A DNA stretch of 64,000 nt. Origin: Acanthornis magna. Its lineage: Eukaryota; Chordata; Aves; Passeriformes; Acanthizidae. A program made the translations under genes and the position numbers. The notes under the pieces are model-generated. The model did not search any database. It was not told the DNA's origin and saw only the letters and a program-made list of their open reading frames with translations. This document shows, one piece after another, positions 49,301 to 61,300 of this stretch (its first letter is position 1; each line of letters begins with the position of its first letter). The stretch is taken from positions 868,001-932,000 of the forward strand of contig JAWUZG010000175.1 in NCBI GenBank assembly GCA_036785705.1, written 5' to 3'.

Positions 49301-52300
49301 AGGTACTCGAAATTCCCACCCACAGAGCAAAGTTATTATTTGAGTTAACCCTAGTTCTGTCTGGATAGGGAGTGAATTTCGCTCTCGACACTTCATGCAA
49401 TGAGCTTGCCATTTTTGTGAATGACAATACCAGTTTTTCCCACAATGTATGCAGTTACATTTAACCCAGCTAGCATGTCCGATGAACCAGACAAGGTATG
49501 TGGTATGGCATTCAAGAAGGTTGTAATATCTCCTTGAGATTAGGATACAGTCTGTTTTCTTCTTTATATAAATCACAGGCTAAGGCTAAAACGTAAGGAC
49601 CCTTTGTTCGAAATAGTCCTGATCCTCCAGTTTGGGGTGGAAGTATTCCTCCCCAAGGCGGGTATCAGAGGTTTCTCAAAACTTGTCCAGATGGTACTTG
49701 AAACCGCTGATATAAACTTGACCTTATTTTCCAATTATTTGTGATTCTCGGTACCTCCCTTGGATCATTTGGGTCTTCCCAGTTCATTACCACCAAGTCC
49801 TCTCTTAAGAGTCAACCTGGTATCGCCTGGCTTAGAGGTTAGAGTCCACTCCTTAGGTTCTTCCACAGGTCCTTTAATTCTGCTGGTGTGGATCCATCCT
49901 CTTTCCCTGGTCCAGATCGCTGCCTCAGTTGTCAGTAGTACCTGAAAAGGACCTTCCCCCTGTGGGGTTAAAGATTGTTCTCTCCACGATTTCACTAATA
50001 CCCATTCCCCTGGTTGGATATTATGAATTTTAAATTCTAAGGGAGTGGTTTGAGGGATTATCCCTTTTAACCGCAAATTTTCAAGTGTTTTTGCAGTGGT
50101 GATGACACATTTTCTAACACTCATTTCCTCTTCTTCATAAGTAGCAGTTTCATGTTGTGTGGTTAAAAAAGGCAACCCAAACATCGTCTCATAATGTGAC
50201 ACTCCCGGGTCTGACCTGGGTTGTGTTCAGATTCTCAGTAGAGCCAATGGTAAACATTTTACCCAGGACATCTGTGTTTCAATCATCAGTTTTGTTAGAG
50301 CTCTTTTTAAAGTCTGGTTCATTCTTTCTTCCCGGCCCGAACTCTGTGGTTGCCATGGGGTATGTGATTCCCATTTTATTCCCTACTGTACTACTATTTG
50401 TTGTAGTACATTTGAAGTAAAATGTGTTCCTCTATCTGAGTCTATTCTATTAACCATTCCGTATCTGGGAATAATTTGTTCTAAAAGGGTTTTACATACT
50501 ACATTAGCTGTAGCTCTGACAGTGGGGACAGCTTCCACCCAATGAGTTAAATGATCTATTATTACTAATAAAAATTTCCACTTCTGTACTTGAGGGAGTT
50601 CAGTAAAATCTACTTGGATACTTTGAAATGGTTGCAGAGCTAACTCGTGACCTCCTGGGGTTGTTTTTCTCATTACTTTTTTATTTACTTTTTGACAAGT
50701 TATGCATTTCTCAGTTACTTGCTTTGCTAATCCAAAGACCCCAATGCACCCATAATTCCTTAAAAAGTGATCACACAAAGCCTGAGTACCCCAATGAGTC
50801 TTTTGATGCAAGCCTTCTAATACTTTTCTAGTAAGCGGTTTATTAAGTAACTGCCTTCCATCAGGGAGTTTCCATTTGCCAGATGGATCTTGCTTTCCCC
50901 CAATCTTACTTAATTCCTTTTCTTCTGCTTCACTAAATTTTGGAATTTCCGGTTCTTCCTTATCTGGAGTCAAAATTAACAAGATTTTTTCGGTCCCATT
51001 CTCTGCTGCATCTTTAGCTTCTTGGTCTGCCAAATTATTCCCTCTTATTTCTGGGGTCATTCCCTTTTGGTGTCCCTTAACATGTACTACTGCTATTTCT
51101 TCTGGCAACTTTAGTGCTTCTAAAACCTCTAAAATCAGTCCTTCATGTATTAATCCTTTTCCCTTAGAATTTAGTAATCCTCTTTCTTCCCAAATTTTCC
51201 CAGAAGTATGTACTACTCCAAAGGCATATTTTGAATCAGTATATATGGTTCCTTTTTCTTTTGCTAGATATTCCAATGCTCTCTTTAGAGCATATAATTC
51301 ACTAGATTGAGCTGACCAATGTGAAGGCAATTTCCCTTTTTCAATAGTCTGCATATTTTCTCCATCTACTAAAGTATATCCTGACATTCTTTTTCCTTGT
51401 AGGCATCTAGATGAACCATCAACATATATTTTTCTCCCTTCTGGGAGGGCCTGTTCTGCTAGATCTTCCCAAACCTTAGTTTGATATTGTATAATTTCTG
51501 AGCAGTTATGTATTAAATCACTTTCTGGTTCTCCATATAAAAATTGAGCTGGGTTTAAACTTTTGTCTACTTCTAATGTCAAGTCATCACTGTCTATTAG
51601 AATTGCTTCATATTTTAACATTCTGCAATCGGTTAACCATTTTTCAGCTTTCTGATTTAACATGCTCCTGACTGCATGAGGACTATGCACAATTAACTTG
51701 CTTCCAAAAGTAAGTTTACGACTCTCTTCTACTCGAATGGCAGTAGCTGCTATAGCTTGTACACGCACTGGCCAGCCATGGCTTACTGGATCTAGCATTT
51801 TAGATAAATAAGCTGTTGGCCTTTTCACTCCTTCCCATTCCTGAACTAAGACTCCATGGGCTACTCCACTTTTTACGTTCACATACAGATGAAAAGGTTC
51901 TTCTAATGAGGGTAAACCCAAAGCAGGTACTGAGGCTAGCTTAATCTTTAGTTCTTCTAATTTAATATCATCTTTAGTCCATTTTATATTGTCCCCCTCT
52001 GTCAATTTTTCGTACAAGAATTTTACTGCCTGTGTATACCCTTCAATCCACAGTCTACAATATCCCAATAATCCAAGCAGCCTTCTAACTTCCTTCTTTG
52101 AAGAAGGAGGGGGGAGAGATAAAATCCCCGCAATCCACTCAGGATTTAGTTTTTAGCTTCCTTTACTTATTAAATGACTGAGATACTTTACTTCTGATTC
52201 CACAAATTGTAATTTTCCTTTTGATACTCTTAATCCTTTTTCCCCAAGAAAGTTTAAAAGTTTGATAGTAGTCTCTCTAACTTCTGTTTCAACTTCCCCT

Positions 52301-55300
52301 GATAAGAAAAGATCATCAATTTAGGTTTCTCAGCTGAAGGATATTGCAGGTGAAACTTGCTTCGAGAGAAAATCCCAATAGGTGTATTTTGTTTTAAACT
52401 AATTATTTTTACCTGGAGTCTGAACACATGAGCAAAATGCACCTCTCCACCTAATAATCAATTTTGACACCAAGCCATCCTGAGCACTAGATGAATCACC
52501 AGGTGAAGGGAAAAGAAGCATTTGGCCCTCTTCCAACAGCATTTCATGGTGCCTAGATATGAAAGTCTTTGACAAAACAGTGCTTTTCCTGTATTTGAAA
52601 TTGCAGCACATATTCATAATCTCCCAAGACAATAACCAGGAGTCTGCAAGTGTGATGCAAAGAGAAGTAGTAGAAATCAGAGGATCCTTTAGTTTTTGGT
52701 TTACTAATTTAGCCTGGGACTGGAAAGAACTCCAGAGCAAGGATTATAGAGTAGTTATTTCCTGTGTTTGTGAAGATATGCATTTTCTTTCTTACTTTCT
52801 CCTCCCCCCCACCCCCATGCCCCATGTGGCATGGATCCTTTAAGTTTTAAGAGATTTTTTTCTTTGGGTCCTTCTTTAATATTAGTAAGCAGCAATTGAT
52901 TACTTACCCAAGTGTGCAGTAACTGAACAAACCCTAACAAGTACATTGCCATATGATGAAGCGATCTTAAATAAGGACATTAAATTCTGAGCAGTCATTC
53001 TGTAGGAAAAGATAGATGGAGATTAAGAATGTAGTAGGAAAAAGAAAATGATGACATGACTGTAGGAAGTGTTTTTCATGTATATTGGTATAGCAATTAG
53101 TGACTTGCTCATGCAGCCTTTCAGAAAGGGTGGCCTAAGTGAGACTTGTAGTTCCTTCTTAGACTCCTTGATGCTTCGATCCTGTAGTTAAAATTTGGCA
53201 CATTGCTATTTAATGGTATAGCAAGGTGCTGCAGACTCATCTCCAAATTAGTTAAAAGAAATGGAGTTCATTTTCATTCCTGCTGTTTCTCTCTCTGTGT
53301 GCTAAGGATTGTTGCATTTAAGTGTTGGAAACCTACTTTGAATAGGAGAGGGAATTTAGTTCGGGGATGAACCCATTCATCCATTTGGGGAAAATTTTCC
53401 TGCAAGGTAAAAGATTTCAAAATTACGTGCTGGAGACTCTAGTTTAAAATTAATGTTTCTGGAGTATTATAGTTGAAAATGTGCAATTATTCATGATAGA
53501 ATTGGAAGTATTAGTACACTGTTTTCATCTGTATCTTAAAAAGCCATGCTTAATTAATCTTGTGCTTTCCTGTACAAAATGTGGTCTCCCAAGCTTTCAG
53601 TCGTTTTTACATTATGGTTGTACATTCAGAAAAATTACTCTTTCACATTAGTCAGTTGGTGTCACCTTTCCCCAAGCCATTCCGGTCCATTCTGCGTGCT
53701 TCCTCATTCCACTGCCTTTTCTCTCATGTCTCCTCTTCTTCTCATCTTATTTCTTTTCATATTGACTTTTTCCCTCATGCTCTTATTTTGTGTGCATTTC
53801 TTCTCTGGTTGTCACTTTACAATCAGCTGCAAACGGTGTCTTATTTGCTTCTGTGTCTTCTGTTATGACAATATGCTGAAGAGTTGTGTTAAGGTGCAGG
53901 ATATTTTGTAAGATTTGTTCAGGGCAGGTGCAAGGGATGTGGTGACTGACCTGATTTTCCATGGATTGGTCTATGGAAAGGAAAAGGTGAGGAATGTCCT
54001 GACAGTGGATGTGAAAAATGGAAGTTTAGAAAAAGCAGGTAGAAAAAAAAAAATCAAGGAAGTGAGTTATAGGGATCAGCACAAGAGGAAATACTTGATC
54101 ATTTGAAATGGAATGAGAAAGTGGGGACAAGGGATTTTGATGTTGCTGATGGAAGCTGCTGTTTCTGCTGAATCAAGCTTCTGAGGGGTCCCTTGTCTTT
54201 TACACAGGTTGTCTGAACTCACCTTTGTTGTTTTCAGATTATCCAACAGCTGTTGGAAAACTTAGAAAAAATGATTCATAAGCTTGGCCCTAAGTGATTG
54301 TGTTTTTTCATGAGGTGCTATTTTTTTTCATTTTGACAGAGGTCCAGCTAATACATTTTAAGGAATCAAAAGTGTCAAACTATTCAGTCTTGCTGTTAAG
54401 TGAAGACAAAAATGTTCTATTTGTAGGAGCCAGGGAAGTGATCTTTGCCTTAAATGCAGTGAATATTGCTGAGAAGCAGCACGAGGTATGCCTTTTAATA
54501 CATTATCCTCCATGTAAAAATCATACTCCAAATTTGACTTAATTTCCTGATATCAGTAGCATTGCATTTTAGGCAAATAGGTATCTGAAAGAGAAATTAC
54601 TCTGTATGGGCTACTCCAATACTATTTCTGGAAGGTTTTACAGAGTAAAAGAGAGGAAGAAGGGAGAGCTTAGATATAAACAAGTCATTAGAGGTCTCCT
54701 TGGGTGTTTTCTTACTGTCAGGAGTGGGCTGTCTTCTGTTAATCTGAATTTTCATGGGTGGTGGTGGGCACTTTCACCAGCATATAAAACGTAGCTGTGA
54801 AGTTGTACTCAGTATAATGAAAATTGGTCCAGTAAGTTTTCTTGGATTCCTCTCCCCCAAGTGTTTTTTATTCAAGTCTTAGGAAGTACTTCAAATTGCA
54901 AAAATACTTAAACCAATTGCAGTTTCATTTCCCTAAGGCATATGGTAATGAAAAGTTGGTTAGCAATTTGTGGGGAATTGTCATTATGAACCCAAAAGAC
55001 GGTAGTTCGGTTCTGCTTAAGGCACATGGATTTCAAAATGTCACCTCCTTGGGAAAAAATGGCTTTGAACCTTGAAATGCTGCCTGCAAAATGTCTTGCA
55101 TTTGCTCTAGATAGTATTAGGATTGCCTTTTCTTATGTGGGTCACTGCAAGATTTTCAGACCTTGCATTGAATTCAAGTACTTTCAATGTGCTTTTTGTT
55201 GCATGTTTTTTCACTTAGTTACACTGGAAGGTCACAGAAGATAAAAGGACTCAATGTGTACTCAAGGGCAAATCAGAACAGGTATGTACTTTTATTGAAA

Positions 55301-58300
55301 GTTGAGAAAGATCTTACACATTTTACTTCAAGAGGAGTGACGTTAAAAGAAGAATTTGTCCAACTGTTTGAAATTAAAATGTCAAGATAATCACTTAAAT
55401 TTTTTTTATTAACTTGAGCGTTAGAAACAATGCTTAGTCTTTTTTTAAAAATTCTTAGTTCTTCATTTTTTGTTGTTGAATATTATTTGAATGTTCGAAA
55501 ACATGAACACACCATGATGTGTGCTTAACGTTCATGGTTTTCCATTAAGACAATAAAAGATACAGCTTTCACTGAAGTAATTGATAGCAGCTGTTGTGTT
55601 TTGTTACTGCAATAATTCCGTCAACGCATTTGATTTAACGGAATGAATGATTAATTTGAAATGCTTTGCTTTAGAGCATAGGGGCTTTTTATTAGGCCAG
55701 TGTATTTTTTCACTAAGTGTAGATCCGTGTGTTGTGTTGCTTGGCGGGTGTGACTCAGAGAGCAGCCAGACCTGCCAGCTCGGCAGGGTCCCGTGGTGTT
55801 TGTGGGAACCACTGACTCCGCATGACTGCCAGGAGCTGGCCTGCTCCTTTTGCCTCTCTGTGGAGATGATTTACTCGAGCTAGTTGTATGTGGATGTACC
55901 TTTCTGTTTTGTAATACTACTTCATTTAGTGTATTTGTGCAATACCATTCATGCAGTAAAGCAGGGATTTGCTGGGCAAGACTGATGGTCAGGCCTTTAG
56001 CACAGGTTTGAAAGTAGAAGTCTGCAAGTGCTATGAATACAAAAAGCAGACCTACTCTGCACTTGAGGGATGTGATGCTTGAACTTGCAGCTTCTTTGGT
56101 TCACACTGTTAAAAAACCCCAAATGCTGCATGCAGGCCTGATAGTTCCCCTGCATTCATATGCTTCATCAGGGTGGAAGTGGCTCTCTCCCTCTGACTAG
56201 TGACTTCTTTTCCTTGACTGTGCACTGGTGACCATCAGGACATTATTGGTACATGAGGTGTGGCAGACATTTAAAGTCTGTTTCCTCCTTGTCTATCTGT
56301 TCAGGATGGGATCAGAGAATATTATTTTTGTTTTCCAGTTCAGTTGGGGTTGCTACTAGTAATACTCACATACAGCTGTGATGAATATGAGATACGATTT
56401 TCTCTTCTATGTATGTGCATATGTTTAGCAGACTGTCTGTGAATCTCCACAAGTTCTCTCAGAAATTATTGGGGTATACTGCAGATCCCATTAATACATC
56501 TATTGACAGAGCTCTGAATTAATTTTCTTTTATTTTTTCCTGCTCCCAGTTTAGCAACTGACACTTACTGCCAGCCATGCTTTTTCCTCACTGTACTTCT
56601 GACCTTCTAGGAGTCAAGTTTATGTTGTAGCCATGATGTTTTGCACAGCGCAATAGTTTCAAAAGAGTCAAGGTATTAAGCCACTACTCCTATTTCTTAC
56701 ACTTCTCACTTACAGTTCTCTCCCCCACCCATCAGCACTGTGCTGTATAATGCCAGCAGAAAGCATTCATGAAGCTGTTCAAAGGCCTGGTCTGGCAGAA
56801 AACTGGTTTTACTCTCTTCCCCCCCTGCAGTTTTCTCCCATACAGTCACAGAAATACCTAGTTTGTCTCATGAGAAGGAACAGTAAGGCCAGAGCTTAAA
56901 CTTGCTTAAGAAGTCCGTGGAACAACAGTTCAGTGTTGGGATCTGGCAGTGTACCAGCAAGAATTAAGGGCTGTTGTTGATTCTGGGTTTTTTCACTCTT
57001 TTTAAGTGGGTGTTTGGAGTTGTTTTACTTCATAATTATTCTGAATTTTTATTGTATCCTTTATTAAGGGTTTTGCTCAAACTCCTTGTTCTATTTTAGA
57101 GCAAAAGATATTAAGGAGCTTCCTTGGATGATATCAAGGACTGGGAAAAAAGAAAAAAGGATGGCTATAAGTGACAAAGCTTTGTAGCTAATTTAAGGGT
57201 ATCAGAGGTTTTGCACTTAGGAAACAACCTTGGCTGTCGCTGTTTCATCGAGGTGTACAAGGGCTGACAAAGTCCAAAAGTCCCTTCACATTTAGCTCGT
57301 TGTTCCCATGGATTGGATGTGTGTTTGGAGCTTGTCCTTCCATCAAACAGGGGATGGACCCTGCTGAGCATGGTACCCTGCTAGGGTAATGTGGCAGCTG
57401 CCCACTCCTGGCTGGAGGAAACAGCTGCTGCAGGATTGATTAGAGTTCCTGGAGACTGTGGGGAGATGGTGTCCCAACGTCACATGTGTGTCACGCGGGC
57501 TCGCCACTGTGATGTGGCACAAGTCGTGGCGATGGACGAGCTGGCAGCACATTGTTTGTTTATGTTGGAATGTGGAGACTGTGGTTTGTCAGAGCTAGTC
57601 CTTTCCTCATCCTCTGTTATTGTTCTGATTTTCTGATATTCGTGGAGGTTCGCAGAAGCTCGCAGGGAAGTCAGGCAGGCAGCACACAAGATGGCGAAAA
57701 GAGAAACTTTATTTACAAGAACTTCTTTATATATCCATTAATAGTCTAATAATTATTGGCCGATAGTTTTTCCACCCCCTATAATGATTGGTTACAATGC
57801 TGAAGTGTCCAGTACCAAAACAATGAGATTAGAAAGCACAAGAATGCAAGTTATCTCTATTCTCCATGAGAAAGAAGAGAAAGATTTTAAAACACTGCAA
57901 CTCCACTCTGTTACAGACGGAGTGTCGTAATAACGTGCATGTCTTGCAACAGCTGAATGATACTTTTCTCTGCGTGTGTGGAACTAACGCATTTCGGCCA
58001 ACGTGTGATTACCTGGTAAGAAATGTACCTATGTTTTGACCCAGCAGCAGCTGCAACTTCAAAGCAGCTCAGGTAAACAGAGTTAGTCTCCATTCCCGAA
58101 ACTCTTCACTGCTGGTTGTAAGATTAGGAGCATTTATTGCACTGTCCCACCATAATGGTGGAGTATGGAAATAAGCTGCACTGCTCCTTTTTCAGACCAC
58201 TCAATGAATGATTGATTCATCTTGTCTAACTGCAGATTTACTTTCTTTTAGCTTTTATAATTCTTTGTGTTTTGTGTGTTAGCATGAAACCAGTTACTAA

Positions 58301-61300
58301 ACCTGAAATGACATTGTTTGCAACTTCCACCCATAACCAAATCTCCCTGAAATTTCTCAGTTTCCTGTCTCTGCTTGTCTCTGCTCCTGGCTGTGCCAAA
58401 GATTTGTAGTGTTGAATCCTTCAAAATGAAGTCTTGGCCCAAAATTAAAACTTTTTTCTCACTGCTGACTCTTGTATCATTTTCCTTACTGCAGCTCTCA
58501 GCAATTTGAAAACTGAGAAATCTTGTAATTCTTTGTGCCTTTAGCTTCCAGTGTCTTCATTACACAATAAAACTGATTACTTCCCCAGCACTGTGGCTAC
58601 AGTTCAGCTTGCTGATCCTCATTCTCTTGATTTCTGAGGGATTTATGAAGTAGCAGCCAAAGTACTCTGTTGCTTTTTAAAGCCTAGTTGGATTACGCCT
58701 ATCTCACAAATTTAACATCATCTCAAAAATTGCTAAATCCACCTCAGAAAGCCTTCTTAATTTCTAAGACTCTCCATTTTTTTTTCAGACTAATTCAATA
58801 ATTACCAGTTGTTTCTACGTATCAGTTAACTCCTCTGCCTTTTCTGCTGTCTGGCTTTTTTGAATGCTCTTTCTTGAGGTCTGTCTGGATTTAACTTTTC
58901 ATCTTTTGCTCTTTTCTCCTTCCACCCTCACAAATTATAGGATCACATTTCTTCTATGTGGGAGAAAATAAGATTTTCTGAAAGCACATATGTCTTTCAT
59001 AATTTGACACAAAATGCCTTTGATGCTGGAAGTTGATGATATAGCTCATTATTTAGTGTTTAGTGTTCAGTTAACTTTGCACAAGTTGAGTTGCTGAAAG
59101 AAAAAAGTGCTAATAGCTGTATTGTGGTTTTCAACAGAATTTAATTTCATTTGGACTTGGAGGTAAAAATGAAGATGGTAGGGGCAGATGTCCATTTGAT
59201 CCTGCTCACAGCTACACGTCTGTTATGATTGGTAAGTTCAGACTTTGCATTCCTTCTTATGTTTCGAAAATGTTTTATCTTTTCCACTGTCACCATCCAG
59301 TCTGTCATTATCAAAATGGTAGCTTGCATCTGTATTTTTTGTCTTTATTTTAAAGTATAGACATTAAAATACTTACATAGTCAACCTTAGCATCTTTCTT
59401 AAAAGGAGAACTTCAAACTCTAGGTTGTTTTGGAAGCAACTTCTAAAATACTAATTTTCGAACTGTATTTCCTGGTGTTAAAGATATTTAATTCAGAGAG
59501 TCTAAATGTGCTTAGAGTGCCCTTGTAGTATCAATTACTGTGATTTCAGTAAATATAACAAGTAGTATTGTTATCTGTCCTGAAGGCATGCGACAGAATA
59601 GGGAAGCGAGGTATTCATTGCATGTGTACTTACTGCATGGAAACTCGCCGCTGAATCTTGATTGGGGAAGGCAGAATTTGTGGCTTTACCTGAGTGTCTC
59701 ACGGTCATAAGAGAGAAGCTCAACTTAGCATGAAATGGGAAATAAGAAAAAGAAACAAACATGCTCCCTGCATTGTGCCTAAATTTGTACAAGTCAAGTT
59801 TGAATAATGGTGGCATAGAAAGAGAGGAAAATAATTACAGACTTCTGATGCATTTAAGTAAATCTGCATGTGTTTACATAAATGGTAGGTTTTCATGTTA
59901 AGTGTTAAAGTCCCACAAAAACAACGTTGACTTTTGTCAGTTCTAGTGTTAGAGCAATAATAATAATAAACCCAAGTGTGGAAGTGTTAGGCTTGAGAGT
60001 GATCGGCAGAAATGTAAACATAAAAGACATGTCTAGGGCAATTCAGAGGGAATCCATGTTTATTATTTCTTGTGGGAAGTTTAAACATAGATAGACTCAC
60101 CAAATATTTATGTACCCTTTTTGGTATCTAGTCCATAAGTTCAATTCTTTTGGTTTTGTGTTGAAGATGAGGAGCTTTATTCTGGGACTTCTAACAATTT
60201 GTTGGGAAGTGAACCTATTATTTCACAGCACTCTCGTCGAAGCTCTCTGAGAACAGAGTATCCAATACCTTGGCTTAATGGTAAGTGGGCATGAGAAATG
60301 TCCCAAACAAGTTCCTTTTCCTTCTTCAACACCATGGGTACAGAGTGTGTATCTTAGCTGGCTAAGGAGCAATCGTCAGGTGTCTCAAAGAGATGGATTT
60401 TGGTGTGCTGGCCTACACTGTGCGTGTGTGCCCTCATGCATGCCATCAAGAGCTTTTATTTTGAAATTTCAGGATTTTTATCGGCATTGATGATGAAAAC
60501 AGCTTCAGAATAGACACGCTTCAACTTGACATGAACGGTTTATTTCTTTTCTGCTTGTTTATCCTTGCAATAATGCAGTTTGGTTATGATACAGTAAGGA
60601 ATAGAATGGTTTTGCTCTTGAATTGGTTCTCAAATTGAGCTGATCATGGTTCTTGGCTCTTTCAGTTCCTGAATTTCAAAATTCACTGAGTTTTGTGGTT
60701 GCTCAGAGGTTTGAGGCTTTGTGCCAAAAAGGACCAAAATCATGATCATTGTGTCCAAAAAGGATAGGATTGGACAGAGGCAGGCAAAGGAGGGTTGCCT
60801 TTGCAGGCCCATTAGAAAACCACATTTGAATGTGGCCTGAAAAATGATGAGGTAATGAGCTGTCACATCATAGGTATCTCTCAGGTATCTTAGTGCTATC
60901 ACATAGGTTTTAGGGGTTTTTGGTTTTTTTCTGTTTGTTTTCAGGTGGTTTGGTTTTTGTTTGGAAATGCTCTTCATATTGTGAACAGCAAAATGTGTAG
61001 GCAGGTCAGTGACTGGAGAGGAGGTAAATGCAATGTGGAGTTTGGAGTTTGGGCGAAAGACAATTTCTGAGGGTCTTGGAGGGAATCAAGTTAGTAGTCG
61101 CCTACAGAATAGAAAATACTTCTGTTTGTATCTCTAGAGCCCAGCTTTGTTTTTGCTAATGTGGTAAGAGCAGATCCAAACAGCACAGATGGAGAAGACG
61201 ACAAGATATACTTCTTTTTCACTGAGGTGTCTGTGGAGTATGAATTCATTGGAAAATTGATGATTCCAAGAAGAGCTAGAGTATGCAAGGTGGGAGATAG

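Larger units (their letters stand above)
46606..52330 (-). mobile_element. endogenous retrovirus, 5'-truncated, antisense in SEMA4D-like intron 1
   Basis: From right to left: end of reverse transcriptase, RNase H, integrase, a Cys-rich frame, envelope and a 3' LTR after a purine tract (AAAAAAGGGGAA, complement near 47,241-47,252). Gag, protease, most of the reverse transcriptase and the 5' LTR are absent. Every coding part has stops or frameshifts, so it is defective. The pol part looks gammaretrovirus-like and the envelope has an alpha/gamma-type transmembrane subunit. Exact LTR ends are uncertain. Confidence 0.88.
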
